Origin: Pseudomonas iridis
GTDB taxonomy: Bacteria > Pseudomonadota > Gammaproteobacteria > Pseudomonadales > Pseudomonadaceae
Length of the DNA stretch: 64,000 nucleotides
Direction of reading: 5' to 3'
NCBI RefSeq assembly: GCF_017980685.1
Contig: NZ_JACXXO010000022.1
Coordinates: forward strand, 1 to 64,000
The position numbers and the translations under genes were made by a program. Of this stretch, positions 25,365 to 34,363 are shown piece after piece. Within the stretch, counting starts at the first letter, position 1. Each line of letters opens with the position of its first letter. A model generated the notes under the pieces. That model was not told the origin of the DNA, ran no database searches, and worked only from the letters and a program-made list of their open reading frames with translations.

Positions 25365-26456
25365 TCAAAGCTGACGCAGCACCGGCGTGCTCACGCGCAC
25401 ATCGGCGTTCTGCCCACGGTGACGCAACAGGTGATCCATCAGCACGATGGCCATCATCGCCTCGGCAATCGGCGTGGCGCGGATCCCCACGCACGGGTCG
25501 TGACGGCCCTTGGTGATGACATCGACCGGGTTGCCATCGACATCAATCGAACGGCCCGGGGTGGTGATGCTCGACGTTGGTTTCAACGCCAGATGCGCAA
25601 CGATCGGCTGACCGGACGAGATACCGCCGAGGATGCCGCCAGCGTTGTTGCTGAGGAAACCTTGCGGTGTCATTTCATCGCGATGCTCGGTGCCGCGCTG
25701 GGCAACGCAGGCGAAACCGGCGCCGATTTCCACGCCTTTGACCGCATTGATGCTCATCAGCGCGTGGGCCAGTTCGGCGTCGAGACGATCGAAAATCGGC
25801 TCGCCCAGACCCGGCATCACACCTTCGGCGACCACGGTGATTTTCGCTCCGACCGAGTCCTGATCACGGCGCAACTGGTCCATGTAGGCTTCCAGCTCGG
25901 GGACTTTGTCCGGGTCGGGGCTGAAGAAAGCGTTCTGCTCAACCGAATCCCAGGTCTTGAACGGGATTTCGATCGGGCCGAGCTGGCTCATGTAGCCACG
26001 AATGACGATGCCCTGAGTGGCGAGGAATTTCTTCGCAATCGCACCCGCCGCCACACGCATCGCGGTTTCGCGCGCCGAGCTGCGGCCACCGCCACGGTAG
26101 TCGCGCTCGCCGTATTTGTGGTGGTAGGTGTAGTCGGCGTGGGCCGGGCGGAACAGATCCTTGATCGCCGAGTAGTCCTTGGACTTCTGGTCGGTGTTGC
26201 GGATCAGCAGGCCAATCGAGCAACCGGTGGTGCGCCCCTCGAACACGCCGGAAAGGATTTCGACTTCGTCGGGCTCCTGGCGCTGGGTGGTGTGGCGGCT
26301 GGTGCCGGGCTTGCGGCGATCAAGGTCGCGCTGCAAGTCTTCGACAGAAATCTCCAGGCCCGGCGGGCAGCCGTCGACAATGGCGACCAACGCCGGACCA
26401 TGGCTTTCGCCAGCGGTGGTGACAGAGAACAACTTGCCGTAGGTATTGCCGGACAT
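25365..26456 (-). CDS. aroC: Chorismate synthase
   Basis: 363 residues with the family signature blocks: GESHGPALVAIVDGCPPGLEI at the N-terminus, RRKPGTSRHTTQR (FMN/EPSP-binding Arg cluster), YRGGGRSSARETAMRVAAGA at about 125, and SVGAKITVVAEG. It makes chorismate from EPSP using reduced FMN, the last step of the shikimate pathway. First of a likely operon with the MFS gene and mtnBDC. Normal length and no unusual residues. Confidence 0.95.
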   Translation of the reverse strand: MSGNTYGKLFSVTTAGESHGPALVAIVDGCPPGLEISVEDLQRDLDRRKPGTSRHTTQRQEPDEVEILSGVFEGRTTGCSIGLLIRNTDQKSKDYSAIKDLFRPAHADYTYHHKYGERDYRGGGRSSARETAMRVAAGAIAKKFLATQGIVIRGYMSQLGPIEIPFKTWDSVEQNAFFSPDPDKVPELEAYMDQLRRDQDSVGAKITVVAEGVMPGLGEPIFDRLDAELAHALMSINAVKGVEIGAGFACVAQRGTEHRDEMTPQGFLSNNAGGILGGISSGQPIVAHLALKPTSSITTPGRSIDVDGNPVDVITKGRHDPCVGIRATPIAEAMMAIVLMDHLLRHRGQNADVRVSTPVLRQL

Positions 26457-26586
26457 GCAGGACGCTCCGTGAAATCAAACCCAAATTCGTGATGCGCGCC
26501 AGTATACGCAGGCTAACCGAGTAGTTCATCCTCGAACCTTAGTGGTGCTGGCGAGTCCAACCGGCATCTTGGCGAATGATGGCGTG

Positions 26587-27540
26587 ATGATGCTGCGAGT
26601 TCTGATCTTGAGTCTTACCCTCTTTACTGGCTTTGCCCAGGCGACTGTCCTACAGCGCCCGATGTCTCTGGACACCGGCAGCGGCGAACTTTTCGGCTCG
26701 CTGTTGCTGCCAAAATCCGACAAGCCTGTACCGGTTGTCCTGATCATTTCTGGCTCAGGTCCTACGGATCGTGACGGAAACAACCCCGATGGAGGGCGCA
26801 ACGACAGTCTCAAACGGCTGGCATGGGTGCTGGCCAAACACAACATCGCCAGCGTGCGTTACGACAAACGCGGCGTGGCCGCGAGCCTGGCCGCGACGCC
26901 GGATGAGCGCAATCTGTCAGTCGAGGCCTACGCAGCCGACGCGGTGGCGTGGGGACAAAAGCTCAAGGCGGATCCGCGTTTCGGTCAGCTGATTATGCTC
27001 GGTCACAGTGAAGGCGCGCTGATCGCCACCCTCGCTGCGCCAAAGGTAGACGCGGCAGCGGTGATTTCCTTGTCCGGCAGTGCCCGGCCGGTCGATCAGG
27101 TGATTCGTGAACAACTGGCCCGCAGCCTGCCGCCGCCTTTGATGTTGCGCAGCAATGAGCTGCTCGACAGCCTCAAGGCCGGTCACGTCGATGACAACGT
27201 ACCGGCGCAGCTGCAAGTGATATTCCGTCCGAGCGTGCAGCCGTATCTGATTTCGCTGTTCCGTCAGGATCCCACGAAAGCGTTCGCGCAATTGCCAATG
27301 CCGGCGCTGATTGTCCAGGGCAGCAATGACATGCAGGTCGGTACCGAAGACGCGAAATTGCTCAAGGCTGCCAAACCGGACGCCAGGCTGGTGGTGATCG
27401 AAGGCATGAACCATGTCTTGCGCATCGTGCACAACGACATGAAGCGGCAACTGGCCTCCTACAAGGACCCGAATTTGCCACTGGCGGCAGAACTCGGCTC
27501 ACAAATCATCGACTTTATTGACGGACTTCGCGCCCGATAA
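26587..27540 (+). CDS. Exported alpha/beta-hydrolase
   Basis: 317 residues: signal peptide MMLRVLILSLTLFTGFAQA, then an alpha/beta-hydrolase fold with oxyanion region SGSGPTDRDGNN, nucleophile elbow MLGHSEGALIA (Ser near residue 140) and the distal His in VIEGMNHVLR. The Asp is in the QGSNDMQVG block. Either of two adjacent ATG (26587, 26590) could start. A periplasmic or secreted esterase or peptidase of unknown substrate. Divergent from aroC. Confidence 0.82.
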   Translation: MMLRVLILSLTLFTGFAQATVLQRPMSLDTGSGELFGSLLLPKSDKPVPVVLIISGSGPTDRDGNNPDGGRNDSLKRLAWVLAKHNIASVRYDKRGVAASLAATPDERNLSVEAYAADAVAWGQKLKADPRFGQLIMLGHSEGALIATLAAPKVDAAAVISLSGSARPVDQVIREQLARSLPPPLMLRSNELLDSLKAGHVDDNVPAQLQVIFRPSVQPYLISLFRQDPTKAFAQLPMPALIVQGSNDMQVGTEDAKLLKAAKPDARLVVIEGMNHVLRIVHNDMKRQLASYKDPNLPLAAELGSQIIDFIDGLRAR

Positions 27541-27671
27541 GCCTCAACTGGGGGCGTTTCAGGCAGTTTTCCAGCCTGATAGCCCTCCAGTCCTGAAGAA
27601 AACGGCCGATAAGCCTTTGTCGCCAGCGCAATCGCGGGTGACAAGCAGGGCTTGGACAGGATCTCGCCGTT

Positions 27672-28463
27672 ATGACTGATACGCAGACTTCACCCGACAC
27701 CACCGCTGAAAAAGACGTACCGCCAGCGGTCGAGCTGCCGTGGGCGGATGTCCACGCCGAGCACCACAAGATGCTCCGCCTGGCCCCGCTACAGACTGAT
27801 CGCCACACCGGTGGCCGGCCGCTGCGCTTTGTCGAATTCGGTTACGCCGAGCGCAACAGCAAAGAGCAAAGCCTGATGCGCATGGCGATCAAACTGCCTG
27901 GCCAGCGCGTGCGCAAAGAACAGAATCACCTCGACGTATGGGTCGATCACACCACCAAGCGTGTGCATTTTGGCCCGGACAGCGGCTTGCAGATCGAACC
28001 GTTGAACCGTGGCATCGGCCGTTTCGTCGCTGCGCAAGGCATCAACTGGGCGAAAAAACGTTGGCCCACCTACACCGTCGACGGCATGGACTTGAACAAC
28101 AAGGACGCGTTGAACGAGGACACTCGCCTGCGTCGCGATCATTTCCTGCGCGTGCATGGTTTTGACGTGGCGTACGCCGATGCGCAGCATTTGAAGGGCA
28201 GCGTCAAGGAAGTGCAGGTCGCAGACTTGCTCGGTGACTGGAACAGCGAAAAGCTGCAAGTCGTCGAAATTCTTGAAGCGGCACAGATGCTTCAACAGGC
28301 TGAGCAGAATCTGGCCGAGCAGGAAGTGAAGCTCAAAAAGCAGGAAGACAAGGTCAGCAAGTTCAAGCGCGAAGACGCCGGGCTGCGGTTCACCATTACT
28401 TGCCTGGTGGCATTTGCGGTGTTTCAGGCGGGGTTGTTGATCTGGATTGCAACACACCGCTGA
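27672..28463 (+). CDS. Tail-anchored hypothetical protein
   Basis: 263 residues. The N-terminal domain (about 1-190) is soluble and has a conserved feel (GGRPLRFVEFGYAERNSKE, NRGIGRFVAAQGINWAKKRW). It is followed by a charged coiled coil (AEQNLAEQEVKLKKQEDKVSKFKRE) and one C-terminal hydrophobic helix (FTITCLVAFAVFQAGLLIWI). The layout is a cytosolic domain anchored by its tail in the membrane. I do not recognise the family. Confidence 0.6.
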   Translation: MTDTQTSPDTTAEKDVPPAVELPWADVHAEHHKMLRLAPLQTDRHTGGRPLRFVEFGYAERNSKEQSLMRMAIKLPGQRVRKEQNHLDVWVDHTTKRVHFGPDSGLQIEPLNRGIGRFVAAQGINWAKKRWPTYTVDGMDLNNKDALNEDTRLRRDHFLRVHGFDVAYADAQHLKGSVKEVQVADLLGDWNSEKLQVVEILEAAQMLQQAEQNLAEQEVKLKKQEDKVSKFKREDAGLRFTITCLVAFAVFQAGLLIWIATHR

Positions 28464-28487
28464 TGGCTTGATACCGCGGTGCGGCCA

Positions 28488-28551
28488 TTCGCGAGCAGGC
28501 TCGCTCCCACAGGAAAATGCATTCCAAAGGTGGGAGCGAGCCTGCTCCGGG
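28488..28551. repeat. REP inverted pair (GGGAGCGAGCCTGCTCGCG family)
   Basis: Arms at 28488-28513 and 28529-28550; the second arm is shorter. Between convergent genes. Confidence 0.8.
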
Positions 28552-28578
28552 CGGCGTTCCGACGAAGCTTTTAGCGGG

Positions 28579-29487
28579 TTAAACGCGGGAAGCGAACAGC
28601 GCCTGATGATCGCGACACTGCTCTGCGGTCAGCATGAACACGCCATGCCCGCCGCGCGCGAATTCCAGCCAGGCAAAATCGACTTCCGGGTACAGCGCCT
28701 CAACGTGCACCTGGCTATTGCCGACTTCAACAATCAGCAAACCCTTCTCGGTCAAATGATCCGCCGCTTCGGCGAGCATCCGTCGTACCAGGTTCAGACC
28801 GTCATCACCGCAGGCCAGGCCCAACTCCGGCTCGTGTTGATATTCGTCCGGCATGTCGGCGAAATCCTCGGCATCCACGTAAGGCGGGTTCGACACGATC
28901 AGGTCGAAACGCTGACCCGGCAACCCATCAAAGCCATCGCCCTGCACGGTGTACACGCGCTCATCGACGCCGTGACGCTCGATGTTCTGATTGGCCACCT
29001 CCAGCGCTTCGAACGACAGATCCGCCAGCACGACTTCAGCGTTCTGGAACTCGTAAGCGCAAGCGATACCGATGCAACCGGAACCGGTGCACAGGTCAAG
29101 AATTCGCGCCGGCTCATCGCCGAACCACGGCGCAAAACGGTTTTCGATCAGCTCGCCAATCGGCGAACGCGGAATCAACACACGGTCATCGACAATGAAA
29201 GACATGCCGCAGAACCACGCTTCACCCAACAGGTATGCGGTTGGAATGCGCTCTTCGATGCGGCGTTTGAGCAAGCGTTGCAGATTAACCAGTTCATCGT
29301 CTTCCAGCGCGCAGTCCAGATAGCTGTCGGCGATTTCCCACGGCAGGTGCAGAGCGCCCAGCACCAACTGGCGGGCTTCATCCCACGCGTTGTCGGTGCC
29401 ATGGCCGAAAAACAGATCCTCCCCATGGAAGCGGCTGACGGCCCAACGGATATGGTCGCGCAGGGTACGAAGTCGGGAAGTGATCAC
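28579..29487 (-). CDS. prmB: 50S ribosomal protein L3 N5-glutamine methyltransferase
   Basis: 302 residues. The SAM-binding motif is ILDLCTGSGCIGIACA (around 140). The catalytic NPPYVDAEDF loop gives the glutamine-methylating activity of PrmB/PrmC enzymes. PrmB is chosen over PrmC because of the N-terminal domain (ADSYLDCALEDDELVNLQRLLKRR) and its chromosomal position near aroC, as usual in Pseudomonas. Methylates Gln of ribosomal protein L3. Confidence 0.88.
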   Translation of the reverse strand: MITSRLRTLRDHIRWAVSRFHGEDLFFGHGTDNAWDEARQLVLGALHLPWEIADSYLDCALEDDELVNLQRLLKRRIEERIPTAYLLGEAWFCGMSFIVDDRVLIPRSPIGELIENRFAPWFGDEPARILDLCTGSGCIGIACAYEFQNAEVVLADLSFEALEVANQNIERHGVDERVYTVQGDGFDGLPGQRFDLIVSNPPYVDAEDFADMPDEYQHEPELGLACGDDGLNLVRRMLAEAADHLTEKGLLIVEVGNSQVHVEALYPEVDFAWLEFARGGHGVFMLTAEQCRDHQALFASRV

Positions 29488-29726
29488 GGGGCAGAACTCC
29501 AGAAAAAACGACTGGCGATTCTACCAGCCAAAACGCCTCGCGACGACGCAGGAAAAACACCGGGCCGACCGTAGGAGTGTTCTGTTTTTCTTATCAGCTA
29601 TTGAACAGAACGTGTAACTTGACAAGGCTGCAGGCCAATAACGACGGTGCCTACGATGGTAGCGATTCACAGAACCGCTCAGCCAGAGGACAATGCCGCA
29701 AAAGCCCCACCCCAAGGAGCCCCAGA

Positions 29727-30317
29727 ATGTCCGTTCCAAAAACGATGTTTCAACTCAGCGGTCGCGGTTACGCGGCGGCCACACTGAGCCATGCGACCGT
29801 GGTCATCATCGATGCCCAGAAAGAATATCTCAGTGGCCCGCTGGCCCTGAGCGGCATGGACGCGGCCGTCGCAAACATCAAACAAGTGGTCGCGGCCGCC
29901 CGTGCCGCCGGTCGGCCGATCGTGCACGTGCGTCACCTTGGCACCGTCGGTGGCCTGTTCGACCCGCAAGGCGAACGCGGCGAATTCATCCCTGGCCTCG
30001 AGCCGCAGGGTGACGAAACCATCATCGGCAAACTGCTGCCGAGCGCCTTTCACGGCACCGAATTGCTCGATCGCCTGCAAAACCTTGGCTCGCTGGACCT
30101 GATCGTTTGCGGCTTCATGAGCCATTCCAGCGTCAGTACCACCGTGCGTGCAGCGAAGAACCTGGGTTTCCGCTGCACCCTGGTTGAAGATGCCTGCGCC
30201 ACCCGTGACTTGCCCTTCAAGGGCCGTGTGCTGAGCGCCGAACGCGTGCAGGAGGCGGAAATGGCGATCATGGCCGACAACTTCGCCACCCTCGCCTTGA
30301 CTCAAGAACTGATCTGA
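29727..30317 (+). CDS. Isochorismatase-like hydrolase with Ser in place of the catalytic Cys
   Basis: 196 residues. The fold is clear: VVIIDAQKEYLSG holds the Asp of the triad, and IIGKLLPSAFHGTELLD holds the Lys. In LIVCGFMSHSSVSTTVRAA the usual catalytic Cys position (as in xxxCVxxT) is Ser135 (codon 30129-30131). AAGGAG precedes the start by 10 bases. A cysteine-free member may be a different hydrolase or a pseudoenzyme. No partner genes are evident. Confidence 0.8.
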   Translation: MSVPKTMFQLSGRGYAAATLSHATVVIIDAQKEYLSGPLALSGMDAAVANIKQVVAAARAAGRPIVHVRHLGTVGGLFDPQGERGEFIPGLEPQGDETIIGKLLPSAFHGTELLDRLQNLGSLDLIVCGFMSHSSVSTTVRAAKNLGFRCTLVEDACATRDLPFKGRVLSAERVQEAEMAIMADNFATLALTQELI

Positions 30318-30448
30318 TCGCCGCTTGATGAGCGGCTCATGCCGCCGCTCATCCGCAAAAGCCTCTCATTTGCCGCAAATGCCATAGCCTCAGGAACAAC
30401 CCGGTCAACTCCCGGTCGAAGGGCCGATACCCATTGAGGAAGGTCGGA

Positions 30449-30769
30449 ATGAAGTTATCCGATGGATTTGACGCACGCCGCTTGCGGCCCAAAGGCCAAA
30501 GCAACTGGCGTTTTCGTTTCGGTGCAGCGTTCGCCGCCATTCTGGCGACGTTTGGCGTGCTGCTGGCGATGGCCGGTGCTGCCAGCCTGCTGGGACGCCC
30601 GCCGGCGCTCGGTGACTTGAACGCCACGCCTATGGGCTCGGCGATCATTCTGGCGGTCGGTTTGCTGTTTCTGTATTTCGGTGTCGCCCTGTGGCGTCGC
30701 TGCCGCCGCCGCGCACGGCAATCGAGGGAACTGAACATGTCCCCGCACCTGATGAAAAAACACGACTGA
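30449..30769 (+). CDS. Small membrane protein, two helices
   Basis: 106 residues starting MKLSDGFDARRLRPKG. A basic N-terminus is followed by two hydrophobic stretches (FAAILATFGVLLAMAGAASLL and SAIILAVGLLFLYFGVALW) and a basic tail rich in Arg. GAGGAAGG lies upstream of the ATG at 30449. An integral inner-membrane protein of no known family. It precedes the smr gene in the same direction. Confidence 0.6.
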   Translation: MKLSDGFDARRLRPKGQSNWRFRFGAAFAAILATFGVLLAMAGAASLLGRPPALGDLNATPMGSAIILAVGLLFLYFGVALWRRCRRRARQSRELNMSPHLMKKHD

Positions 30770-30842
30770 TCGACGGCCTGGCTTTTTGCCGGGCCGTTTT
30801 GTTTCGACTTGGGTAAACTGGCCGCCCTTCGCGGAGGCTGAC

Positions 30843-31400
30843 ATGCAAGACGACGATTTTTCCCTGTTCAAAAACGAGCTGCGCGGCGTCAAGCCGATCA
30901 AGCACGATCGCGCCGACACCGGCAAACCCAAGACTGACCGCGCACAGATCGCCAAGCTGCGCCAATCGGCTACCGTGCGCACCGACCAGGCGACCGTTGA
31001 CGGTCTGTCGGATCAGTTCGTGATCGATGTAGGTCCGGAAGACGAGTTGATGTGGTCCCGGGACGGGGTTCAGGAAAGTCAGATGCGCAAGCTCAAGGTC
31101 GGGCAGATCCCGTTCGAAGGCAGCCTCGACCTGCACGGCATGAACGTGGAAAAGGCCCGGGAAACGCTATGGGCGTTTCTCGCCGAGGCGACCAGATTCG
31201 AAATTCGCTGCGTGCGCGTCACCCACGGCAAGGCTGTGCGGCTGGACGGCAAGCGGCCGATGATCAAAAGCCACGTCAACACCTGGCTGCGCCAGCACGC
31301 GCAAGTGCTGGGATTCTGCTCGTGCCAGGCCAAACATGGCGGCGCCGGCGCGGTTTACGTGATGCTCAAACGCACCATGATGGAAGGCCGCGACGAATAA
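30843..31400 (+). CDS. Smr-domain protein (MutS2 C-terminal-like)
   Basis: 185 residues. The first half is charged and poorly conserved. The C-terminal Smr domain has LDLHGMNVEKARETLWAF, the RVTHGKAVRLDGKRPMIK motif and HGGAGAVYVMLKRT. Smr domains are nicking endonucleases of branched DNA or ribosome-rescue cleavage factors; the E. coli relative SmrB (YfcN) acts on collided ribosomes. Start chosen at 30843, with GGAGG upstream. Upstream of folE in the same direction. Confidence 0.85.
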   Translation: MQDDDFSLFKNELRGVKPIKHDRADTGKPKTDRAQIAKLRQSATVRTDQATVDGLSDQFVIDVGPEDELMWSRDGVQESQMRKLKVGQIPFEGSLDLHGMNVEKARETLWAFLAEATRFEIRCVRVTHGKAVRLDGKRPMIKSHVNTWLRQHAQVLGFCSCQAKHGGAGAVYVMLKRTMMEGRDE

Positions 31401-31477
31401 TCGCGTTACACCGAACTTGCAGGGGCGTGTCCGCCACCGTACCCTTGCTCTTTGCGAAAATCCCCACAGGTAGTTTC

Positions 31478-32023
31478 ATGTCCCTGGAACAGAATTACAC
31501 CGCGATTCTCGGCCAATTGGGCGAGGACGTCTCCCGCGAGGGCCTGCTCGACACGCCAAAGCGTGCCGCCAAAGCCATGCAGTACCTCTGCCGCGGTTAC
31601 GAACAGACGCTTGAAGAGGTCACCAACGGTGCCCTCTTCAGCTCAGACAACAGCGAAATGGTGCTGGTCAAGGACATCGAGTTGTACTCGCTGTGCGAAC
31701 ATCACTTGCTGCCGTTTATCGGCAAGGCTCACGTCGCGTATATCCCGAGCGGCAAAGTGCTGGGCCTGTCGAAGGTTGCGCGCATTGTCGACATGTACGC
31801 CCGTCGCCTGCAGATTCAGGAAAACCTCAGCCGCCAGATCGCCGACGCGGTTCAGCAAGTCACAGGCGCCCTGGGCGTTGCGGTGGTGATCGAGGCCAAG
31901 CACATGTGCATGATGATGCGCGGTGTCGAGAAACAGAATTCGTCGATGATCACTTCGGTGATGCTCGGTGAGTTCCGTGAAAACGCAGCGACTCGCAGCG
32001 AATTCCTCAGCCTGATCAAGTAA
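31478..32023 (+). CDS. folE: GTP cyclohydrolase I
   Basis: 181 residues. Zinc and catalytic residues are in SLCEHHLLPFIGKAHVAYIPSGK and in AKHMCMMMRGVEK, the family hallmark Cys-His-Cys set. It opens GTP to dihydroneopterin triphosphate, the first committed step of folate and tetrahydrobiopterin synthesis. Length and all motifs are normal. Pseudomonas usually has more than one folE, so this may be one of two isozymes. Terminator follows. Confidence 0.92.
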   Translation: MSLEQNYTAILGQLGEDVSREGLLDTPKRAAKAMQYLCRGYEQTLEEVTNGALFSSDNSEMVLVKDIELYSLCEHHLLPFIGKAHVAYIPSGKVLGLSKVARIVDMYARRLQIQENLSRQIADAVQQVTGALGVAVVIEAKHMCMMMRGVEKQNSSMITSVMLGEFRENAATRSEFLSLIK

Positions 32024-32032
32024 CTCGTCACA

Positions 32033-32066
32033 CAAAAAACCCGGCGTTGATCGCCGGTTTTTTTTC
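32033..32066 (+). terminator. Terminator after folE
   Basis: CCGGCG-TTGAT-CGCCGG stem followed by eight T, 17 bases after the stop. Confidence 0.85.
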
Positions 32067-32126
32067 GCCCGTGAAAAATCGGGTAAGCTGCGCGCCTTTC
32101 TCTATGTGCACCGTGAGGCTTTCAAC

Positions 32127-32498
32127 GTGTTCGTCAAAGCGCTTCGTGTCGGCCTCGGCCAACTGGTTATTTTCGTCGACTTCATCACCCGTCCGGGCAA
32201 GAAACAGCGCCCCGCCGCTGCTCAGGCGCAAGTCGATGCGGCTGCCAAAGACCTGACCCTGTACCAATTCCACGCCTGCCCGTTCTGTGTAAAAACCCGT
32301 CGCAGCTTGCGTCGTTTGAACGTGCCGGTGGCGTTGAAGGATGCGAAGAACAACGAGAAGGATCGCCAGACGCTGCTGGAACAGGGCGGCCGGATCAAAG
32401 TGCCGTGCCTGCGCATTGAAGAGAATGGGCAGACGACCTGGATGTATGAGTCCAAGGTGATTATTGATTATCTGAATAAGCGGTTTGCGGCGGTCTGA
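32127..32498 (+). CDS. Glutaredoxin family protein
   Basis: 123 residues. An N-terminal hydrophobic stretch (VKALRVGLGQLVIFVDFITRP) is followed by a glutaredoxin fold with HACPFCVKTRRSL (CPFC active site, Cys near residues 52 and 55) and KVPCLRIEENGQTTWMYES. The extra N-terminal segment suggests membrane attachment. The GTG at 32127 is preferred to a GTG at 32106 because of the GAGG spacing. Likely a thiol-disulfide exchange protein. Confidence 0.78.
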   Translation: MFVKALRVGLGQLVIFVDFITRPGKKQRPAAAQAQVDAAAKDLTLYQFHACPFCVKTRRSLRRLNVPVALKDAKNNEKDRQTLLEQGGRIKVPCLRIEENGQTTWMYESKVIIDYLNKRFAAV

Positions 32499-32517
32499 TG
32501 GATTGTGGTGTTGCTGA

Positions 32518-32600
32518 TGGCCTCATCGCTGGCAAGCCACCCACAAGTTCTGTGAACGCCACAGATCACTGTGGGAGCTGGCTTGCCAGCGATGAGGCCA
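32518..32600. repeat. REP inverted pair
   Basis: Arms 32518-32545 and 32570-32600 (ATCGCTGGCAAGCCA vs GGCTTGCCAGCGAT) between convergent genes. Confidence 0.85.
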
Positions 32601-32626
32601 GTAAAGACACCGCAAATCCCAGCCAT

Positions 32627-32660
32627 AAATAAACCGGCCCTCGAGCCGGTTTATCTGTTT
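32627..32660. terminator. Terminator between glutaredoxin and aminotransferase genes
   Basis: AAACCGGC-CCTCGA-GCCGGTTT stem; T-rich on both sides (TTATCTGTTTTT to the right). Confidence 0.6.
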
Positions 32661-32661
32661 T

Positions 32662-33825
32662 TCAGGCCGCTTTTTCTATCTGCGCCTGGCGCACCACCGC
32701 CGCCAATCGCTTCAGCCCTTCATCCAGTCGCGCCGGATCGATGTGGCTGAAATTCAAACGCAAATGCCCATGATGATTGTCCGGCTCCGGGAAAAACGGC
32801 TCGCCCGGCATAAACGCCACGTCATTGGCCAACGCTTGGTTGAGCAACGTGCGCGTGTCCAGCGGTTGTTTCAACGTCAGCCAGAAAAACAGCCCACCCT
32901 GCGGCACATCCCAGTCGGCCAGATCGGCAAAGTGCATGTGCAGCGCCGCTTGAAAGCCATCGCGACGCTCACGGTAGAAGCTGCGCAACTCATTTAAATG
33001 CTGCTGATATTTCTCGCTGCCGATCCACTGCAACGCCTGCCACTGGCCGATGCGATTGGTGTGCAGGTCCGCTGATTGCTTGAGTTTGAGCAGATGCGGG
33101 AACAGGTCAGGGCTGGCGATCAGGTAGCCGACGCGCAAACCCGGCAGGAGCGTTTTCGACACGGTGCCGGTGTAGATCCAGCTGGAGGTCTTCAGGCGTG
33201 CGGCGATCGGCTTGGCGCTGCCGCCGTCGAACGTCAGTTCGCGGTACGGCTCGTCTTCGATCAGGGTCACGCCGAATTCGTCGAGCAAAGCGGCGACCGC
33301 TGCGCGTTTGGCTTCGCTGTAGCGCACGGCAGACGGGTTCTGGAACGTCGGGATCAGATAGATGAACGCCGGACGATGCTGTTCCAGGCGAGTGCGCAGT
33401 TGCGCAAGGTTCGGGCCGTCGGCCTCCTGCTGCACAGTCAGGCAATCAGCGCCGAACAGCTGGAAGATCTGCAATGCAGCCAGGTAAGTCGGCGCCTCCA
33501 GCAGAATCTCGGTGCCTTTGTCGATGTACAGCTTTGCCGCCAGATCCAGCGTTTGCTGAGAGCCGCTGACCACCAGCACCTGACTTGCGTCGCAGGCCAG
33601 CCCCAACGCCCTCGCCTCAGCCGCCAAGGCTTCACGCAATGCTGGCTCGCCCTCGCTCATACCGTACTGACCGAGCGACAAGGGCATGTCGGCCCATTCG
33701 ACTTTCGGCAGCATCGCTTCTGCCGGCAGGCCGCCGGCGAACGACATCACTTCCGGGCGCTGGGCTGCGGCGAGGATTTCACGGATCAGAGAACTTTTAA
33801 GGCGCGAGACACGTTCGGAAAAAGC
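32662..33825 (-). CDS. PLP-dependent aminotransferase, class I/II (MocR-aminotransferase-like)
   Basis: 387 residues. Conserved blocks: FAGGLPAEAMLP near the N-terminus, VVSGSQQTLDLAAKLY, NPSAVRYSEAKR, the PLP Lys region YTGTVSKTLLPGLRVGYL (Lys near 230) and the substrate Arg in HLRLNFSHID. It resembles 2-aminoadipate and lysine-type transaminases. Start at 33825 (MAFSERV) is the usual family start; a TTG at 33867 gives a weaker, longer form. Divergent from a MarR-type regulator with twin operators between them, so probably regulated by it. Confidence 0.82.
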   Translation of the reverse strand, partial: AFSERVSRLKSSLIREILAAAQRPEVMSFAGGLPAEAMLPKVEWADMPLSLGQYGMSEGEPALREALAAEARALGLACDASQVLVVSGSQQTLDLAAKLYIDKGTEILLEAPTYLAALQIFQLFGADCLTVQQEADGPNLAQLRTRLEQHRPAFIYLIPTFQNPSAVRYSEAKRAAVAALLDEFGVTLIEDEPYRELTFDGGSAKPIAARLKTSSWIYTGTVSKTLLPGLRVGYLIASPDLFPHLLKLKQSADLHTNRIGQWQALQWIGSEKYQQHLNELRSFYRERRDGFQAALHMHFADLADWDVPQGGLFFWLTLKQPLDTRTLLNQALANDVAFMPGEPFFPEPDNHHGHLRLNFSHIDPARLDEGLKRLAAVVRQAQIEKAA

Positions 33826-33861
33826 CATGGAGGTCACCGGTAGCAAGGCGTGTGAAAAATG

Positions 33862-33878
33862 AGTCAAACTTGTTGACT
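33862..33878. promoter_or_regulatory. MarR-type operator palindrome 1
   Basis: AGTCAA-ACTTG-TTGACT, a 6-bp inverted repeat with 5-base spacer, between the divergent aminotransferase and MarR genes. Identical core to the second palindrome 42 bp away. Confidence 0.55.
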
Positions 33879-33904
33879 GAAACTACGACAGCTTGAGCGA
33901 GTAC

Positions 33905-33919
33905 GTCAACATGCTTGAC
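33905..33919. promoter_or_regulatory. MarR-type operator palindrome 2
   Basis: GTCAA-CATGC-TTGAC, same half-sites and spacing as the palindrome at 33862-33878, centre to centre 42 bp (about four helical turns). It overlaps the likely ATG (33911) of the marR gene, which would give autorepression. Confidence 0.5.
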
Positions 33920-34357
33920 CTTAAAAACCCCAGCAGTCAGCAGCAGGCCATGGAAGCGTTTTTCTTCGGTTATCAGGCGTTCACCGCCAAGGCTGACGAA
34001 ATGCTCGAGCGCCGAGGCTTGTCACGGGTGCATCAGCGCATTGTGTTTTTCATCGCCCGCTACCCGAATCTGAGCGTCAAGGAACTGCTGGCCTTGCTGG
34101 GCGTGAGCAAGCAGGCGCTGAACATGCCGTTGCGCCAATTGCAGGAAATGCATCTGGTGGACAGCGTCGCGTCAGAGACGGATAAGCGTAAACGCCTGCT
34201 GGCGTTGACCGCCGAAGGCGCGAAATTTGAACAGACGTTACGGCGTGAGCAGGTGAAGCTGCTGGAGCGGGTGTTTGCCGAGGCTGGGGAGGCTGCGGTG
34301 AATGGCTGGTTGGCGGTGAATCTGGCGCTGGGGGACAGTCGGGCGGTTTTTGATTGA
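33911..34357 (+). CDS. MarR-family transcriptional regulator
   Basis: 148 residues with a winged-helix core: HQRIVFFIARYPNLSVKELLALLGVSKQALNMPLRQLQ (HTH around 45-80) and SETDKRKRLLALTAEG (wing). Probably dimeric. The intergenic palindromes GTCAA-N5-TTGAC between it and the aminotransferase are candidate binding sites. An upstream TTG at 33893 is an alternative start. Effector unknown; the neighbouring aminotransferase suggests an amine or amino acid. Confidence 0.85.
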   Translation: MLDLKNPSSQQQAMEAFFFGYQAFTAKADEMLERRGLSRVHQRIVFFIARYPNLSVKELLALLGVSKQALNMPLRQLQEMHLVDSVASETDKRKRLLALTAEGAKFEQTLRREQVKLLERVFAEAGEAAVNGWLAVNLALGDSRAVFD

Positions 34358-34363
34358 CTGTCC

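Noticed and set aside
30327..30353. GATGAGCGGC/GCCGCTCATC inverted repeat as terminator
   Set aside because: No T-run on either side.
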